Assembly (NCBI GenBank): GCA_905250125.1
Contig: CAJNOL010000371.1
Span: forward strand, 2,814-66,813
Length of the DNA stretch: 64,000 nt
Direction: 5' to 3'
Source: Rotaria sordida
Lineage: Eukaryota > Rotifera > Eurotatoria > Philodinida > Philodinidae
Made by a program: the position numbers and the translations under genes
Part shown: positions 24,757 to 37,967 of the stretch, in pieces
Numbering within the stretch: position 1 is the first letter of the stretch
Layout: every line of letters starts with the position of its first letter
Notes under the pieces: model-generated
What the model was told of the DNA's origin: nothing
Seen by the model: the letters and a program-made list of their open reading frames with translations, nothing else
Database searches by the model: none

Positions 24757-26219
24757 TCATTTCACAATTGCTAAAAGGATTCGTTTATAATCTCCTGATG
24801 TATCACCTCCGACATCTTGAGCTAATGAACGATGATACATTTGTTGATATCGTTGCTTAATTTGTGCAAGATCAATCTAATAAGCAAAAAAAAAAAATTT
24901 TAAATTAAAATTTTTTTTTTTCTGTATGAAATTTACTTCTGAACGTGAAACAATAACACGAATAAGTGTTGAATCTCTTGTACCTAAACCAGTAATTGCT
25001 TTATGTAAACGTTCAGCAAAAAATGATGGTCGATCACGTATACATGTTATTAAAACAAGATAAGCATCTTCAGCATCACCAGAAAATTCTGATCGTACTA
25101 CTTGTGCAATATCTTTTCCATGTTTCTAAATCAAAAAATTTGAAAAATTATTTCTTGTTTTTTTTTTTTTTGGAAATAATTTACTCTTTGATATTCTTCA
25201 AATGTAGCACGAAGTTGATAATAACTACGTCGAGCAAATATTGCATTGAATGTTTTTTCATCTGTACCCATTTTACCAGCACCAGCTTTATATAAATCAG
25301 CGGCATCTTGACGAGCACGATTACTAGAGAAATATTAAAAAAAATCGATATTCGAAAAGAAGGAAATGTTAATTTTTTTACCGATCAATCACACTTTCAA
25401 TACCACTTTGACGAGCTTGTTGAATTTGTTGTGGACTTAATTCTTCACGATTAGCCTTAAAAAACAGACAGATAAATCTAATAAATCAGTAGATAGAAAT
25501 ATTTTTACCTGTACAGCAGAAACAAGCATACGTTTAAAGTCCTTTCCCCGTACACGATGACTAATTTCATGTTCGAGATCTTTGTTATACACTATCAAAT
25601 TTCAAATATTGAATTAATTAACTAGTAAATTAATATCTTTTTTTTTTTACTTCGTTTGTATGCATCAACAATGGCACGAATTTCAGCATTAGCTCTTGTA
25701 AGCAAAATTTCGCGTAAAGTTCCTTCTTTTCCATTCTATAAAAGATAAAATTTCAAATATCAATTATTTATGTAAACTAAACTCTAACGCTAAGAGCTTG
25801 ATGTAATGACCATGCTTCATAACTTGCAGGTGCATCAAATAGAGCAGTCATAGTTTCTTTAAAATGACCACTTAATTCACCACCAATTTGTTTGACTAAA
25901 TCCTAAATTGATAAAGGATTAATATCTTTATTGAAGCAATTCAATAAATATACATACGACACCAAACATTGTTTTATATTGAAGTTTTATTTGTTGACGT
26001 TGTGCATTTGAGCGATTGGCAATAATATCGATGAGAGCACGTTCGTTTGTACCTTGAAAAAAGAAATAATTGTATTAAAATATGTAAATATATGATTTAC
26101 CTGCTCCTTTCATAGCCTGACTAAGTGCATGACAGTCAGCTTCGGCATTAAATGTTGCTGATGGAGAAACTGTTCCTTGATATTGTTCTAAACTAGCAAG
26201 TAAAATTGATGGTTGTTCT
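24757..26219 (-). CDS. Annexin (5' end lost in assembly gap)
   Basis: Nine visible exons on the minus strand: 26219-26101, 26052-25958, 25902-25789, 25735-25651, 25591-25509, 25455-25382, 25323-25185, 25125-24937 and 24876-24757, about 338 codons. The four annexin repeats are all there. Type II calcium loops read GAGT (repeat 1, AMKGAGTNERALIDII), GKEGT (repeat 2, degenerate), GKMGT (repeat 3) and GLGT (repeat 4). The end is GGDTSGDYKRILLAIVK. Annexins bind acidic phospholipid membranes in a calcium-dependent manner. Only the N-terminal head and start codon are missing, presumably within or beyond the 10-N gap. The subtype cannot be assigned. Introns are all about 50-60 bp. Confidence 0.93.
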
Positions 26220-26229
26220 NNNNNNNNNN
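26220..26229. other. Assembly gap (10 N)
   Basis: A run of 10 N that interrupts the first visible annexin exon. The true gap length is unknown. Confidence 0.97.
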
Positions 26230-26716
26230 GTAATGGAAGTTGCAACGAAAAAATATGAAGGGTCTCTCTATTTTATCGTTATCAAACGAAAGAATTTCAT
26301 GTAAAAAAAAAAGAATTTTGTATATAACATATACTGCATACATTTATAAGATATTTTTGAGTTAAATGAAATGAATTATCAAGAACTCACAAATATTTAC
26401 CTAATCGTTATTTTGAATATATCAATTGAATAATAAGTCTAGTTAAATTCAGAATCTCACAATGATTTCTGTCTTTTATATCCTCTAATATATGTATTAG
26501 TAAACAAAAAAGAATTGTTCATGATTGTTAACTCATGAATCATTTATGTGTGCCATTTTTGATTCATTCTCAACTTGAGAGTTCGTTTATAACCAAAAGT
26601 ATGTGCAATAAAATATTTATATTTTTTCTCAGGTCGAAAACCTACGATCGTATACGACAGATAAATGATTGCCCTACATATCCATCGTAACCAACAATCG
26701 TAAACGACGCAATGCG

Positions 26717-29268
26717 ATCTTATACGACAGTCGCTTACAACTATTGTACTAGACATTAGTCATAAACGACTGCCGTGTATGATTGTAGTTTTGTTATTTA
26801 CTTCTATTATAGGGAAAATTGTGATTATCACAGAAATAAGCTTCAGGGAATTTTGTTGTGCTTTATGATTTCTCTGTACATTTATAGAGAACTTGACATC
26901 ATTCAACATATGGTCTCTTAGTATGGGTGTAATATTAAATTGTACAATGAATGACAAATAGAAAACGTTCGACAACCAAAAATAAAAGAATAAAAAGAAA
27001 TTACAGTAAATTTGAATGATATGTAGTTGAATTATACTTCTAGAATTTATTCTGAAATGTTTTGAACATACAAGAAATTATTTTTTGTTTTCTATTGTTG
27101 TTATATCATTTTTCTTTTTGCACTCAGAATCTAACTAATATACTATTCACTAATTCTTGTGATCTTTTCTGCCTTTCTATAATTATATATATATATATCA
27201 TTTAGTATGCACAGCTGTGCTAGTAATTGTTCTCAATGTTTGTGCTCTAAGACATTCTGATTTGATGTTTTCTTTTTTTTTCTATTCATATGTATTCGTC
27301 TCTACTGAGTAGTTCTATCTTATATAATTATGTGAATTATGAACATCAATCTTTTTTAAATTAAGTACTATAAATATTGCTTTTCAATTTTATGCCAAAA
27401 ACATACTATTCAGATCAGTTTGGTTCCATTTTTTGTCATTTTAGTTACCATATTGTTTAAAATATCTATTAAAAACTTAGTGCTGCTATTGAGCAAGTTC
27501 AAGAATGATCACAATCCAGTTGAGAACAAGCAAACACGAGTCACTATTGAAAAAAACAAGTGAGAAATGTCCGACATTAACTTTAGATGGGTGTTTAGCA
27601 AGATCTATTTCTTAGAATGAAGAAGAATCTATTAGTGAAAGAGAACTGATGTATGACGAATCAAGTGATGCAAATAAAAGTACAGATAATAATACTGATT
27701 TCAATATTTTTGAAATTGAAGATAATCCAACATAACTCGAGTCTGATATGAATGCACATTGCGATGTGTCAGTTTTCGACAAAGATCATTTACTAATACT
27801 CAATGATTTACTTCAATCGAATGACAATCAAAATTTTTTATTTCTCCATCGGCATATTAACAAATCAACAGACAATTTTTATCGAGAGTTGGCAAAAACT
27901 TTTCGCAATGCTAATATTAGTAATATTTATGGTTCTCGTATTATTAAATTGTTCAATGCTCACCTTCCACAACTACATAATTCACTAATATAGTTCCAAG
28001 CATTTTATGATTCAATAAATGATAAGATTTTATACTGAGAATAAAATAAATTGAATTAAATTAGTCTCAAACTTTTATTTTGAACAAAATCTATTATAGT
28101 CTTCATATCTTTAAAATAAAGTGATAATAAAAAATTTTTATTGTTCTCTATTTAGTCGATCAACTATTCCATAAAAGGTTAGTTACATTCTTTCATGTTT
28201 CTGTTTCATTTCAAATGTTTAACAAAGAAAATTTACTTGATATGATGGCTACTGACTATGCTCATAAACTCTTGCTATAAGTGGTAAACTTAAAAATTTG
28301 ATTCTCTCACCTGGTAAATCGTGCTTTACTTATCAATCACTGTTACGAAGAAAACTGACTAATTTTCTCATCGAAGAGCGTCGACAAGAAACAATGATAA
28401 GAAAACGATTAGTCCACATGATACCACAACAAAAATAACAAAGTTAATAATCAATTAAAGCAGCATTCAACTGAAAAATATGTTAACTAGTACATAATTG
28501 TTTATAATTGTTTTAAATGATGTAAAACTTGTATTTTGGTTCGTAGAACATAGCATTTGAAATATAAGTAAAATTTAATCAAAAAGCTTATATTATAGGC
28601 ATACATGTACTATGCATTATCAACGCTCATGACAAAACTCTCAATAACGTTATATATTTAGACTTATCGCCCATCTGAGATATATTAGTCAGTGTGAAAG
28701 TTACTTAGGTTTTATTACTATTTTGTTTACACTTATCTCAATCGAAAAAGTAAATAGGAAAAATATATATATATCTTGAATCAATTTTTTTTTCTTTAAT
28801 TTTATCACAATCCGACAATTTAATGGTAAGTTCAATTGAATGCATAAAATAGGTTTTTTATCATTAATATGTATGGTAATTCGATATGGTAATAGTAAGT
28901 TCAGGTGAATATTGAAAATAAGTGTTCTTTTTGCATTTAGATACGTCTGGATTCGAAGATTAAATTAACAATTTAAATATAAATATCTTATTTATGAATT
29001 AGAATTTAAAATAAAATTTTACAACTTCGATATCAGTTGGAGAGCAAGTCTAGCCATGAAAGAAGTGCACTTTAGGAAACTTGTATCAAATTGTGCGATG
29101 AAGGCTATCAATAATAAGAGTGTGAATGATGGCATACATTGGTCGACACGGCGAGAAACAACATCGTTTACAATTATAATTCAGGAATCAATTAATACGA
29201 TGAAATACGGTCGTATATAGTTGCAATTTACATTTTATACAATCACTTACGACTGTCGTAATTCAGAC
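26717..29268. mobile_element. Candidate decayed DNA transposon with TACGACAGTCG ends
   Basis: ATCTTATACGACAGTCGCTT at 26717 is matched in inverted orientation by AAGCACT-like sequence ending in ACGACTGTCGTAATTCAG (about 29239-29266). Around both ends the motif TCGTATACGAC or TCGTAAACGAC recurs several times: 26646, 26696, 26730 and 26764 on the left, 29206 and 29250 on the right. The interval holds the only coding-like relic of this stretch (27541-28440). The match is short and imperfect, so this is a hypothesis. Confidence 0.35.
27541..28440 (+). pseudogene. Unrecognised decayed coding relic
   Basis: Plus-strand segments read as protein. After several broken codons come NEEESISERELMYDESSDAN and then a frame with MNAHCDVSVFDKDHLLILND and ELAKTFRNANISNIYGSRI (27748-27993). 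Beyond a gap comes SPGKSCFTYQSLLRRKLTNF, followed by LIEERRQETMIRKRL (about 28305-28425). Stops at 27615 and 27735 break it. It could be part of a transposon protein, given the possible inverted termini outside it, but I recognise no domain. Confidence 0.35.
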
Positions 29269-30307
29269 ATGAACTTATATAGTATTTCTGATGTCTAAAA
29301 AAAGTTTAGCAATACAAGGTTAAAATGCAATATTGCTCATTAGTCATCCTCAAAGATCTACAAATAGTGAAATCTTTTTCATCAGGGATCAATGTTTTCG
29401 ATATTGATTTTTATTATTATTTATCTGTCAGTTGCATCATATATTGTTAGTCATATGGAATGAAATTAACATCAGTAAAGTATTCTCTTTTCATGATTTC
29501 TAGCCATATAATTTGAGTGATAGCAGAAAAAAGTATTACTAGTGAGTTCAAGTCATTTATCAATTGAATATCAATAGAACACCTAGGAATAATCTTTATC
29601 ACTATGAAAAATAGGTAAAAATTTATGTTCAGAAACATAAATTAGTAAACTAAAATCATCCTTTTCATCAAATTTCGACTATCACACATCCTGACATTCT
29701 AAAACTTTGTATCTGCATATTCCATCAAGAATGTTGGTCAGAAGCACGAGCTCGCCTTCATACCTAAGATACAACGAGAATTATGATAAACATAGACTTT
29801 TGACCGGAAAAAGTTATCTATTAAATTTTGCTTTACTTGTAATCAAATGTATGGTTAATTCTTGATATTTTAACATGAAACTCGACCTGAATCTATGCTC
29901 TTTCTTTACTCAAAAGATCAGGCAAATTACTGTCTCGAAGTCAGCGATCGCAACACAATGATCATTGATAAGTCATTTCCATTTGGTAGGAGTTACTTTT
30001 TTGAGACTTGTGGACAATAACTATTGACTATCGGCAAAACTTCTCGAAAAACTCCCAGTTTGACTCATTGAACTATGACTAATTCATAGTCTCCAAAGAG
30101 CAGCAGATAGTTTTTTACCGCCTGAAAAGTCATAATACAATGACCACAATTCTAGAAGCGGTTGATAAATTTCAATGAAATTAACATCATAGATAGCTGA
30201 ATCATACCATTAAATAATGAAGAATTGGCTGACTCGCAAAGTCTTTTGCTTTCACAGTTATCAAGTTCACAGAATAAATAGATGTCATTCATTATCACCA
30301 ATCATAA
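29269..30307. other. No gene seen
   Basis: AT-rich stretch without a supported gene or clear repeat. Confidence 0.3.
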
Positions 30308-31360
30308 TTCGCCTTGTATTTAAAGGTACATCCCCTCTTTTGTCACCGTTGCGGGTTCTCAAAGACAGTACAACCGATCAAACAGGAATTTTTACCACAG
30401 ATAGAGCATCAAAAATGAGAAAACACATGTTCAAAGAAAAAATTCTGGAGTGGATTTTTGAAGTTTTCTCTGAGAGACTCTAATCTTCATAGGACCACAT
30501 CTTGGTACTTTATCCAATCTGGCTGAATATTTTTTTTCTTTTGAGATATCCAAGACTATATCTCAAAGGTGATTTTAGGCTTTTCAAAAGTTATGAGAGA
30601 ATTAGGTAAAAATTCGGTGCCAAAATGGAGGTCTTGGCTTCTACCATCCTGTAAATTCCACTTGGAAAGTCAAAAAAATGAATATGGCCGATTTTACTTT
30701 TGGAGAATATTCTCAAGTATCAGTAGTAAAAATAGCAGTTCGATTGAACAAAGTTAGATAGGAGTCGCAAGCAGTCAGAATTTGACCCTATGAAAAACCA
30801 GAGTTTCCGAGAAAAACTGCAAAACTCTACTTCAAAATTGTTTTTCTCGGACACATATGTGAGACTCTCATTCTATCAAATCGACAAATACTCCTGTCTA
30901 CACTAAAGTGTAGGTCGAATGACAACTGAATCTAGACCCTGATCTGCTAAGTCAATGAGAACTCTTACTTAAAAAAAACATGCATACCGTATATTAACGT
31001 CGTGATAGAGGATTGATGACAATAATAAGACGAGGTTTTATTAGTAAAATAAAACCTGAATCACTATAAAAAAAGAAAGATGCGAGAAAAGAAGATGATG
31101 CCAATGGGCGAATAATCACTGGTAAGAATATATAGGGGAAACAAACAAGAGCAACTGAGAGGAGGAAGAAAGTAACCAATAACAAGTAACGAAGACAGTT
31201 AGCAGTAATAGAGTGACCTCTATGGACGCTAGCAACGTATCTTCTTATTTTTGTTGCACTATCTGCGAAAATTCCAGCTTGATTGGTTGTACCATCTTCG
31301 ACAATCAAAAGTGATCGAAAAAGAGGTGAGAATATTCCTTAAATAACAACGGCTAGCCTA
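30308..31360. repeat. ~1.05-kb inverted-repeat element
   Basis: The left arm (about 30308-30430) and right arm (about 31228-31360) are diverged inverted copies. Translated outward they read VLKDSTTDQTGIFTTDRASK and IVEDGTTNQAGIFADSATKI, preceded on both sides by a TTGT(A/T)TTTAA block. The arms, about 120 bp, enclose ~800 bp with no recognisable gene. The peptide similarity may simply reflect nucleotide homology of the arms. Confidence 0.55.
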
Positions 31361-32380
31361 TGCCTCTGAGCTATATACATTCTTAATAGAATATATGCAT
31401 ATAAATTTTCAGATTTCTTACGTGTATGCTAGCCGACATACATCGAAGAAAGGATTTTCTAGTTGAAATATTCATACGTGAGTAGTCATCTATAGTATTT
31501 GTGTACTATGGTGGTTTATGTAAAATTACTCATAAACATATATTCGATTTTATATTGTTGTACTATACAGTGTCTGACATGGGTCCAATTCTTATGACCT
31601 GATCCGACCCGCTCCGATTTGAATCGGACTCTGGTGTCGATCACTTTATTCTTTTTCTTGAGAAAATAAATTTCTCAATTATTTTTCTTTCTTTTCATTT
31701 CGTCGTTGGAAACAAAGAATACATCCTTAGCCTCTTTTCATTCTCGAGATTGCACCAATATTCCGCACTTGGGACAATACGAGTATGTAATAAAACTTTT
31801 TCTTATTTATCTTTCTTTTCTGATGTATACAACCTGTGACCTTTGTATTACCATTAAATAGACAGTGCACTCGCTACGCATCGTTATCTGATGTCACTCA
31901 AGAAAAGTCGGTGAAGTAGAAGAAAAGAGCGTGCAATGCATGACTTCTTTTTCTACTAAGCGTTTTCATACTCCTTTACAGAACTTCTAAATGAAACAAC
32001 ATTCAAAATGCCTTCTGTATCTGGAAAATGTTGAGACTGTAGATCCACTCCGAAATCCAAAGAGTTTTTCATAACCCAATGTGATCCGAGTCGGGCACCG
32101 GTACAATATCCGTTTTATTCGAATATAAAACTAACAACAAAAGACAAAGAAACATATAATGAAAATTTGAGAGATATAACCAGTTTGAGAACTACAGGTA
32201 TTAAATTATCCTCATAGTTTTGTATATAGGATAGACGTCAATTTCCTTTTCTTAGAACATAAAGTCATAGTAAACAATTATGTATTCAAAGTAAAGCTAC
32301 ATGAGTAAAATGAGATGAACGGTAAATTATTTAAGAAAATTGAGAAACACTATACGAAATAAATTATTCGAAAATTTAAG
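31361..32380. other. No gene seen; GC-rich motif pockets
   Basis: AT-rich, with two unusually GC-rich pockets near 31600-31635 (GACCTGATCCGACCCGCTCC) and 32085-32105 (TCCGAGTCGGGCACCGG). Similar pockets occur at about 45955-45995 and 49199-49435, so they may be remnants of one repeat family. Confidence 0.3.
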
Positions 32381-32828
32381 ACTAAAGCAGAATTTTTTAA
32401 TATATGGTTAGATAGAGCATGGTGGGTTGACCAAGAATATATTTGTTTTCATTTTTTTTCGAATAGGTTTTTAGGAGAAAAATTTAAGTTTTTCCTGATG
32501 ACCTACTTTCTCCGCAAAATAGGTCAACTTGTGGGTCACTAAAAATTGTCAATTGTTTTTGTTTCTTTCAAATGTCAAAACTGTTTGTTTCAGATTCAGC
32601 GTGAAAAAATAAATATAGAAAGATTATTTATAAATAATCTTTCTATATTCATTTTTTCACATTGAATCTGAAATAAACAGTTTTGACATTTGAAAAAAAG
32701 GAGGTCATCGGAAAAAACTGGAATTTTTCTCTTAAAAACTTATTCCAAAAAAATGAAAACACATATATTCTTGGTCAGCTCATCACGTTCTATCTAACTA
32801 TGTATATAAAAAAATTCTTCTTTACTCT
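32381..32828. repeat. Near-perfect long palindrome (foldback), no spacer
   Basis: The centre lies between 32630 and 32631 (AGATTATTTA|TAAATAATCT). The left arm runs back to about 32381 and the right arm out to about 32828. Both arms contain CAAATGTCAAAACTGTTT, CAGATTCA(G/A)(C/T)GTGAAAAAAT and GACCAAGAATATAT in mirrored order. The left arm has about 55-65 extra bases (around 32510-32570) absent from the right. The plus-strand frame at 32683-33036 lies partly in the right arm and is not a gene. Confidence 0.85.
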
Positions 32829-35800
32829 TGCATTTCTGACACTTTATAATGCATATGTCTGCATAATATCAAATTGCAATCGACGCGTAACACATTGTAT
32901 TTCTTTTGTTTCTATAGTCAATCTGAAAAAAAAAAGGTATTTTAATATAGAGGAGTATTTTTATGTAAATTTAGAAAGTGAAATGAAAAGAATTACCCTT
33001 TTACTTTTAATGAGAATATTTAATCTTATTCAATAAGTGGAGAGTTAAACATGAAGTTCTTTTTCTTCTTTTTTATTTAATTTACCATTTATTGAATTTT
33101 TATGAATGATCTATCAGAAAAGAATAGAGAACAAATTGAATACATTATTATAACACTTTTTCCTTATTTTCTTATTAAATTCCATCAGTTTTCTGTATTA
33201 CATTAATTCTATCTCATTTTATACATTATCATGCATAAATGTTTTGCTAAATGATTTAAAAAAAAAAATATCGATAATGAATACTCGTTAGAGCACACAA
33301 AAAGTATACATATACATAAAATTACTCGAATACTAGTACGAGTAATTTGATTATTCATGCTGGCAAATCATACAACATCGAATGAATATTTTCACTAGAA
33401 GAAACTTCTGCTCACTACGATATAATTTCATATAATCAATCAAGTCCTATGAGAGTCAAATAGTAAAACATTAAGTACGATCATAATAACCTTTAACTAA
33501 ACATGCATGTAATCCGTCATTTGTATATGACATTTTAGTTATTTTTATCCATACTCGATGGTTGTATATCTCATCAGATCTGAGTAGAATATCAACTAAT
33601 ATTGACATTGAATACGTCAAATATATTCTAATTCTGTCAGTATTGCTTGATCCTTTGAAAAGAATGATTGAATGATGTGCAAATATCTCATAAAATCTTT
33701 TCGAAGAATGTTTTATGAATAATTCTCTATCATAAGGTAAAGATTGCTCTAGAAAAATCTATATTATTCAAAACTTTCAAGGACAATTTTTCTATTCGTA
33801 TCAAATGAATCATCTATATTGATAACATAGAATTATCGATTAGATCAATTGAAATTGATGATACAAGTATTAAAGTCAATAAATTATTGATTGAAGTGGA
33901 TCTTTTGACCAGCACAACATACAAAGAGATATTCAAGAGATTTTTAACAATATAATTAGCACAAGTATTGATTCGAGATATGATATCTTCGATAATTTGA
34001 CAGTAATAGTATTGACAACATAATTATTCATATAACTCTGATCTTAAATTTCAACTATCTATATACGTAAATTAATACTAGAAAATAAATAAAATCCATA
34101 AACAATAAGAAATTTAACTCGACATCGTAACAGATCTAAATTATTCATCTTTTAATGATATCCAATCATCTCGACATCTAGTATTCCAATAAAAGAAGAA
34201 ACTTATAGATAGAATAACTTGTAATCAATCCGTTAGTCTATACGATATAGTTATTATTACGAATCATAATTAATTTCCTGTCCTTCATCTCTCTTATCAT
34301 GATCTGTTTGTATTTTTGTTAGCTATATTATTAAAGAAAAAATTTCTCCTTGGATATGTACTAACTATAACAAATTGGAAATAATAATATGGAAAGATCA
34401 TTTCTTCATATAAACAAACTGAATCTGTAAAAATTTATTTCTTACAATTAAAATGATACATTTTCAATGCAATATCTTGAATGAAACCATATGCATATAA
34501 CCAAAAAGTATATGATGATAAAATAAATATTACATTCATCTGGAAATATACAAGTATCCAACAATGAATTGAATATCTATCATTTGCATGTTATCGAAAT
34601 TCTTTTTTTCATAGTAGACATTGTAGTTATACTTAAATGAAAAGTTAAGCATTGTTTGTCTTCAATAGATTAATTTTCTTTTTTTTTTAGAAAGATTGAT
34701 GTATTACAATAAAATATGAATACATTTATTAATATTCATCTCTCATTCTTTGATATGAAAAAAAAAATAGATATTTGATTTTCTGTTCTTTATGCAAAAA
34801 CAACAAATCAATATGTAAAAATATACGATAGTTATTTGATTATTATAGCAATGACAAGAATAAGTGACATTTTTTCTTCTTTTCTTTTGACAATAAAAAA
34901 AAATCGTATATTTACTAACTTGTATTTTGTAATCTAAATAGCTTACTATTTAGATAAAATACATCAAGGCAATAGAATAGTATAAGTGTAAAGTTATGTG
35001 ATTTGTTTTTTTAGCTATCTTCCTTCATAAATACAAAATATTTCTCTAGAGTAAGTATGTGGTCTTATAAAATTAATGAGCACGAAGTTGTTTTATCGAG
35101 TACTGATTATAAATAGTTGACTCTTATCCATGAGATGTTGTGTATGCCCCATCTTCGTTATTTCCTTGAATAAGTCATGGTCAGATTTCTATTTATTTAC
35201 AAAAGCTAATAATAACATATATGAATAGAAAAAAAAAATGAAAAGTCAACAGTGAAAAACTTATAAATAATATTGTATATATATATATATATATCTTATA
35301 ACAAAGAAATGTCGAATAATTCATCAATTACATATGTATAAGAGAAGAAAAAAAGTGTGAGATCGAAGACAATGACTTACAATAAAAATAAATATAACTT
35401 CATCTTATCACATGCAATGTTCGAGGTCAACTGATCATGATGTTATAATTCAAAAGTAACGTATACATTGACTAAAGTATATTGGTAAAAAAGCAGTCGT
35501 AGTAATCATTATAAAAGTTATTATGTAAAAAAAAGACAAAAAAAGAGAAAGAGAGAGAGAACGATAATGTAAGAAAAAATAAGATGATATTGATCAGTTG
35601 TCTGTATGAAACGTTATGTTCGAGCATATACACACCTTTTCGATGCACCTTATATATTACACGTGTGCAGCTGTTTATACGTACGCCTGTTAGTCTGTAT
35701 AATCTTTAAGTAAACGACGATATAGATAGTAGGGATTGTTTAGCCTATCTTTCATTTTCTTCGTTCCTTTCTTTTCCTGCGATGTTTATATATATGATGC

Positions 35801-36272
35801 GAACTGACAGTGATGACGATAAATTGTATCTACTATTTATCCGTTTCGTTATTCTTACCACCAATAGTGCGTTTTGTCTTGCTGATGGAAATAACGCACA
35901 TATATAATCATATATTTTTCACATAGTGACAAGTAGTAAAAAGAAAAGAGAGAGAGAGAAACAATGTACATATTTGCCTGTATGCTTCATAGACATAGTA
36001 AACTAGAGCACATCATACTATAGTCATGTACATATAAGATCAGGTAAGAAAACGAATATAGACTATATGCTTGTTTGTTCGAAAAATACTTTTAATTTCT
36101 CTCTCTCTCGTTTTTTGGGCATGTCTCGATGGTCATTGTCCTACATTGTTCTAATTAGTCCCTCACCTCGATTCATTTTGTATAGAAATAGAAGAATATA
36201 AAGTGTTTGTTCGTCTTCTTTTTTTTTTGTTCCTTTCTTTAAAACATATACCATTGAACTCTTTAAATATAC
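32829..36272. other. Gene-poor, very AT-rich stretch
   Basis: About 3.4 kb with no supported gene. It has TA runs (about 35275-35294), a purine tract of GAGAGA (about 35540-35560 and 35947-35962) and CTCTCT (about 36100). The last few hundred bases should hold the promoter of the CDR2-like gene. Confidence 0.35.
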
Positions 36273-37967
36273 ATGGCTTCATCAATGGAACTATCACGAA
36301 AACACTACTTATTTCAGGTCAATCAACATGTACAAGCGTCTATAATGTTCTTATCAATAATGGATGGTGCAGAACTTGATTTTAATAATACTCGTCTTTC
36401 TTCATCTTCAATTACAGCAACAACATCAAATCCAGATGATTATGAAAAAGGTTTTTTTATATTATTAATTAAAGTTATTTTGTTTTTTTTTCTTCAAAAT
36501 TTTCATATCTTCATAGATCTTCGATTAGCTGCTGAACTTGGTCGATATTTACTTGAACGTAATCATGAATTACAAAATTATATTCATATTTTAGAAAAAG
36601 ATATTGATGATAAACAATGTGAAATAAAAGTAAAATAGATAAAAACAAAAAAATTAATTTTATTTTCTATATTTAGTTATTACATGCAAAATTTCTTTCA
36701 ACTCGAGAACAACTTGATGCTAAATGTAAACAAACAGAATTATTCGATGCAGCTAATTTTGATCTTGAAAAAGAACTTTCATTACAACGTCGAGAAAATG
36801 AAAAAAATCGACAACATATCAAAGAGTAAGTAGATAGATATATGTTTTTTGATACTGAATTTCGATTTAATTAAAGTTGACATTAGTCTGAACAAAAATT
36901 AAAATTTGACTAGAGATAAATTTCGTGCTTTATATTAAAAGTAAAGTAGAATTGAAAGAAAAATTGAAATCGTGACTGTCGTGTCAATGAAACAGTAGTA
37001 ATATGAATGTATGTATTACAATCTAATTAAAATAATTGTTTGAATTGGATTCAACAACTGTCCAAATAGACAATGTCGAATAAATTTATTATAAACAATC
37101 AGAACAAACATACTAATTTCTTAAGTTTTGTTTTTTTTAAGAAAAAAGTCTTATAAAACAAGAAGATATTATCGAATAAAAACAAAAAAAATAATTCTTC
37201 TACTTAAAATTTAAAATTTTTGTCTAGTCAAAATTAGAATTCTAACTTTTTGCTCGGATTAATTCAAAATTTAATGAAATCTTTTATTTTGTCTTGAACA
37301 TATATTTATTTGTAGATTATTTGATCTATATGAAAAAACACGTAAACAATATCATGATATTGAACATGAATATAGTACATTTCGAGTAAAACAATTTTCA
37401 TCATATTTTATTTCAAAACAAACAAATATTCCATGTCAAACATCGATTCTTTCAATACCAATATCAACTAAACGACAACGTTCAAATTCATTTAGTTTAT
37501 TGTCAACGTCAAATTCATCTCCATTGTTAAATTCATCCACATCATCCAATCTATTCGATAACTCATCCGTATCCATATTTAAATCACATCTTCGTGAACT
37601 TAAATCACGTATTAAATCATTGACAATTGAATGTGCTAAAATAAATGATCAACTTCATCAATCTGAACAAGATAAACGTTATTTATTAGACCGTATAATA
37701 CAACTTGAACGACAACGTCGTGATGATAATGATTCTTTACAGAATGAATTAAATTATTATCGAAAATTATTAGAAAAATATTCTAATGAAAATAATAAAT
37801 CAGTATTATTAAATATTTATTCACCACCAGAATATGATGTATCATTATATGATGAAGTTTTTTCAGAAAATAATCAATCAAAATCTTCTTATGAACCAAC
37901 AAATTATAAAGAATTATTTTCACCTATCTATGAAACATTAAAAAAGAATATTAATCCTAGTAAATAA
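36273..37967 (+). CDS. CDR2/CDR2L-like coiled-coil protein
   Basis: Four exons, 36273-36450, 36517-36629, 36677-36825 and 37316-37967, encode 363 aa. The N-terminal signature DLRLAAELGRYLLERNHELQ matches the conserved start of cerebellar degeneration-related protein 2 (DLQLAAELGKTLLDRN). The extreme C-terminus PTNYKELFSPIYETLKK matches that family's PPEYKALFKEIFSCIKK end. Between them lie long K/E/Q-rich coiled coils and a Ser/Asn-rich segment (about residues 205-230). CDR2 proteins are cytoplasmic coiled-coil adaptors of incompletely known role. The product is shorter than the human protein (about 454 aa). The last intron is 490 bp, longer than the other two. The orthology rests on the two ends only. 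Confidence 0.7.

Noticed and set aside
32683-33036. 117-codon plus-strand frame
   Set aside because: Its first third lies in the right arm of a palindrome and the rest is AT-rich without a family pattern.
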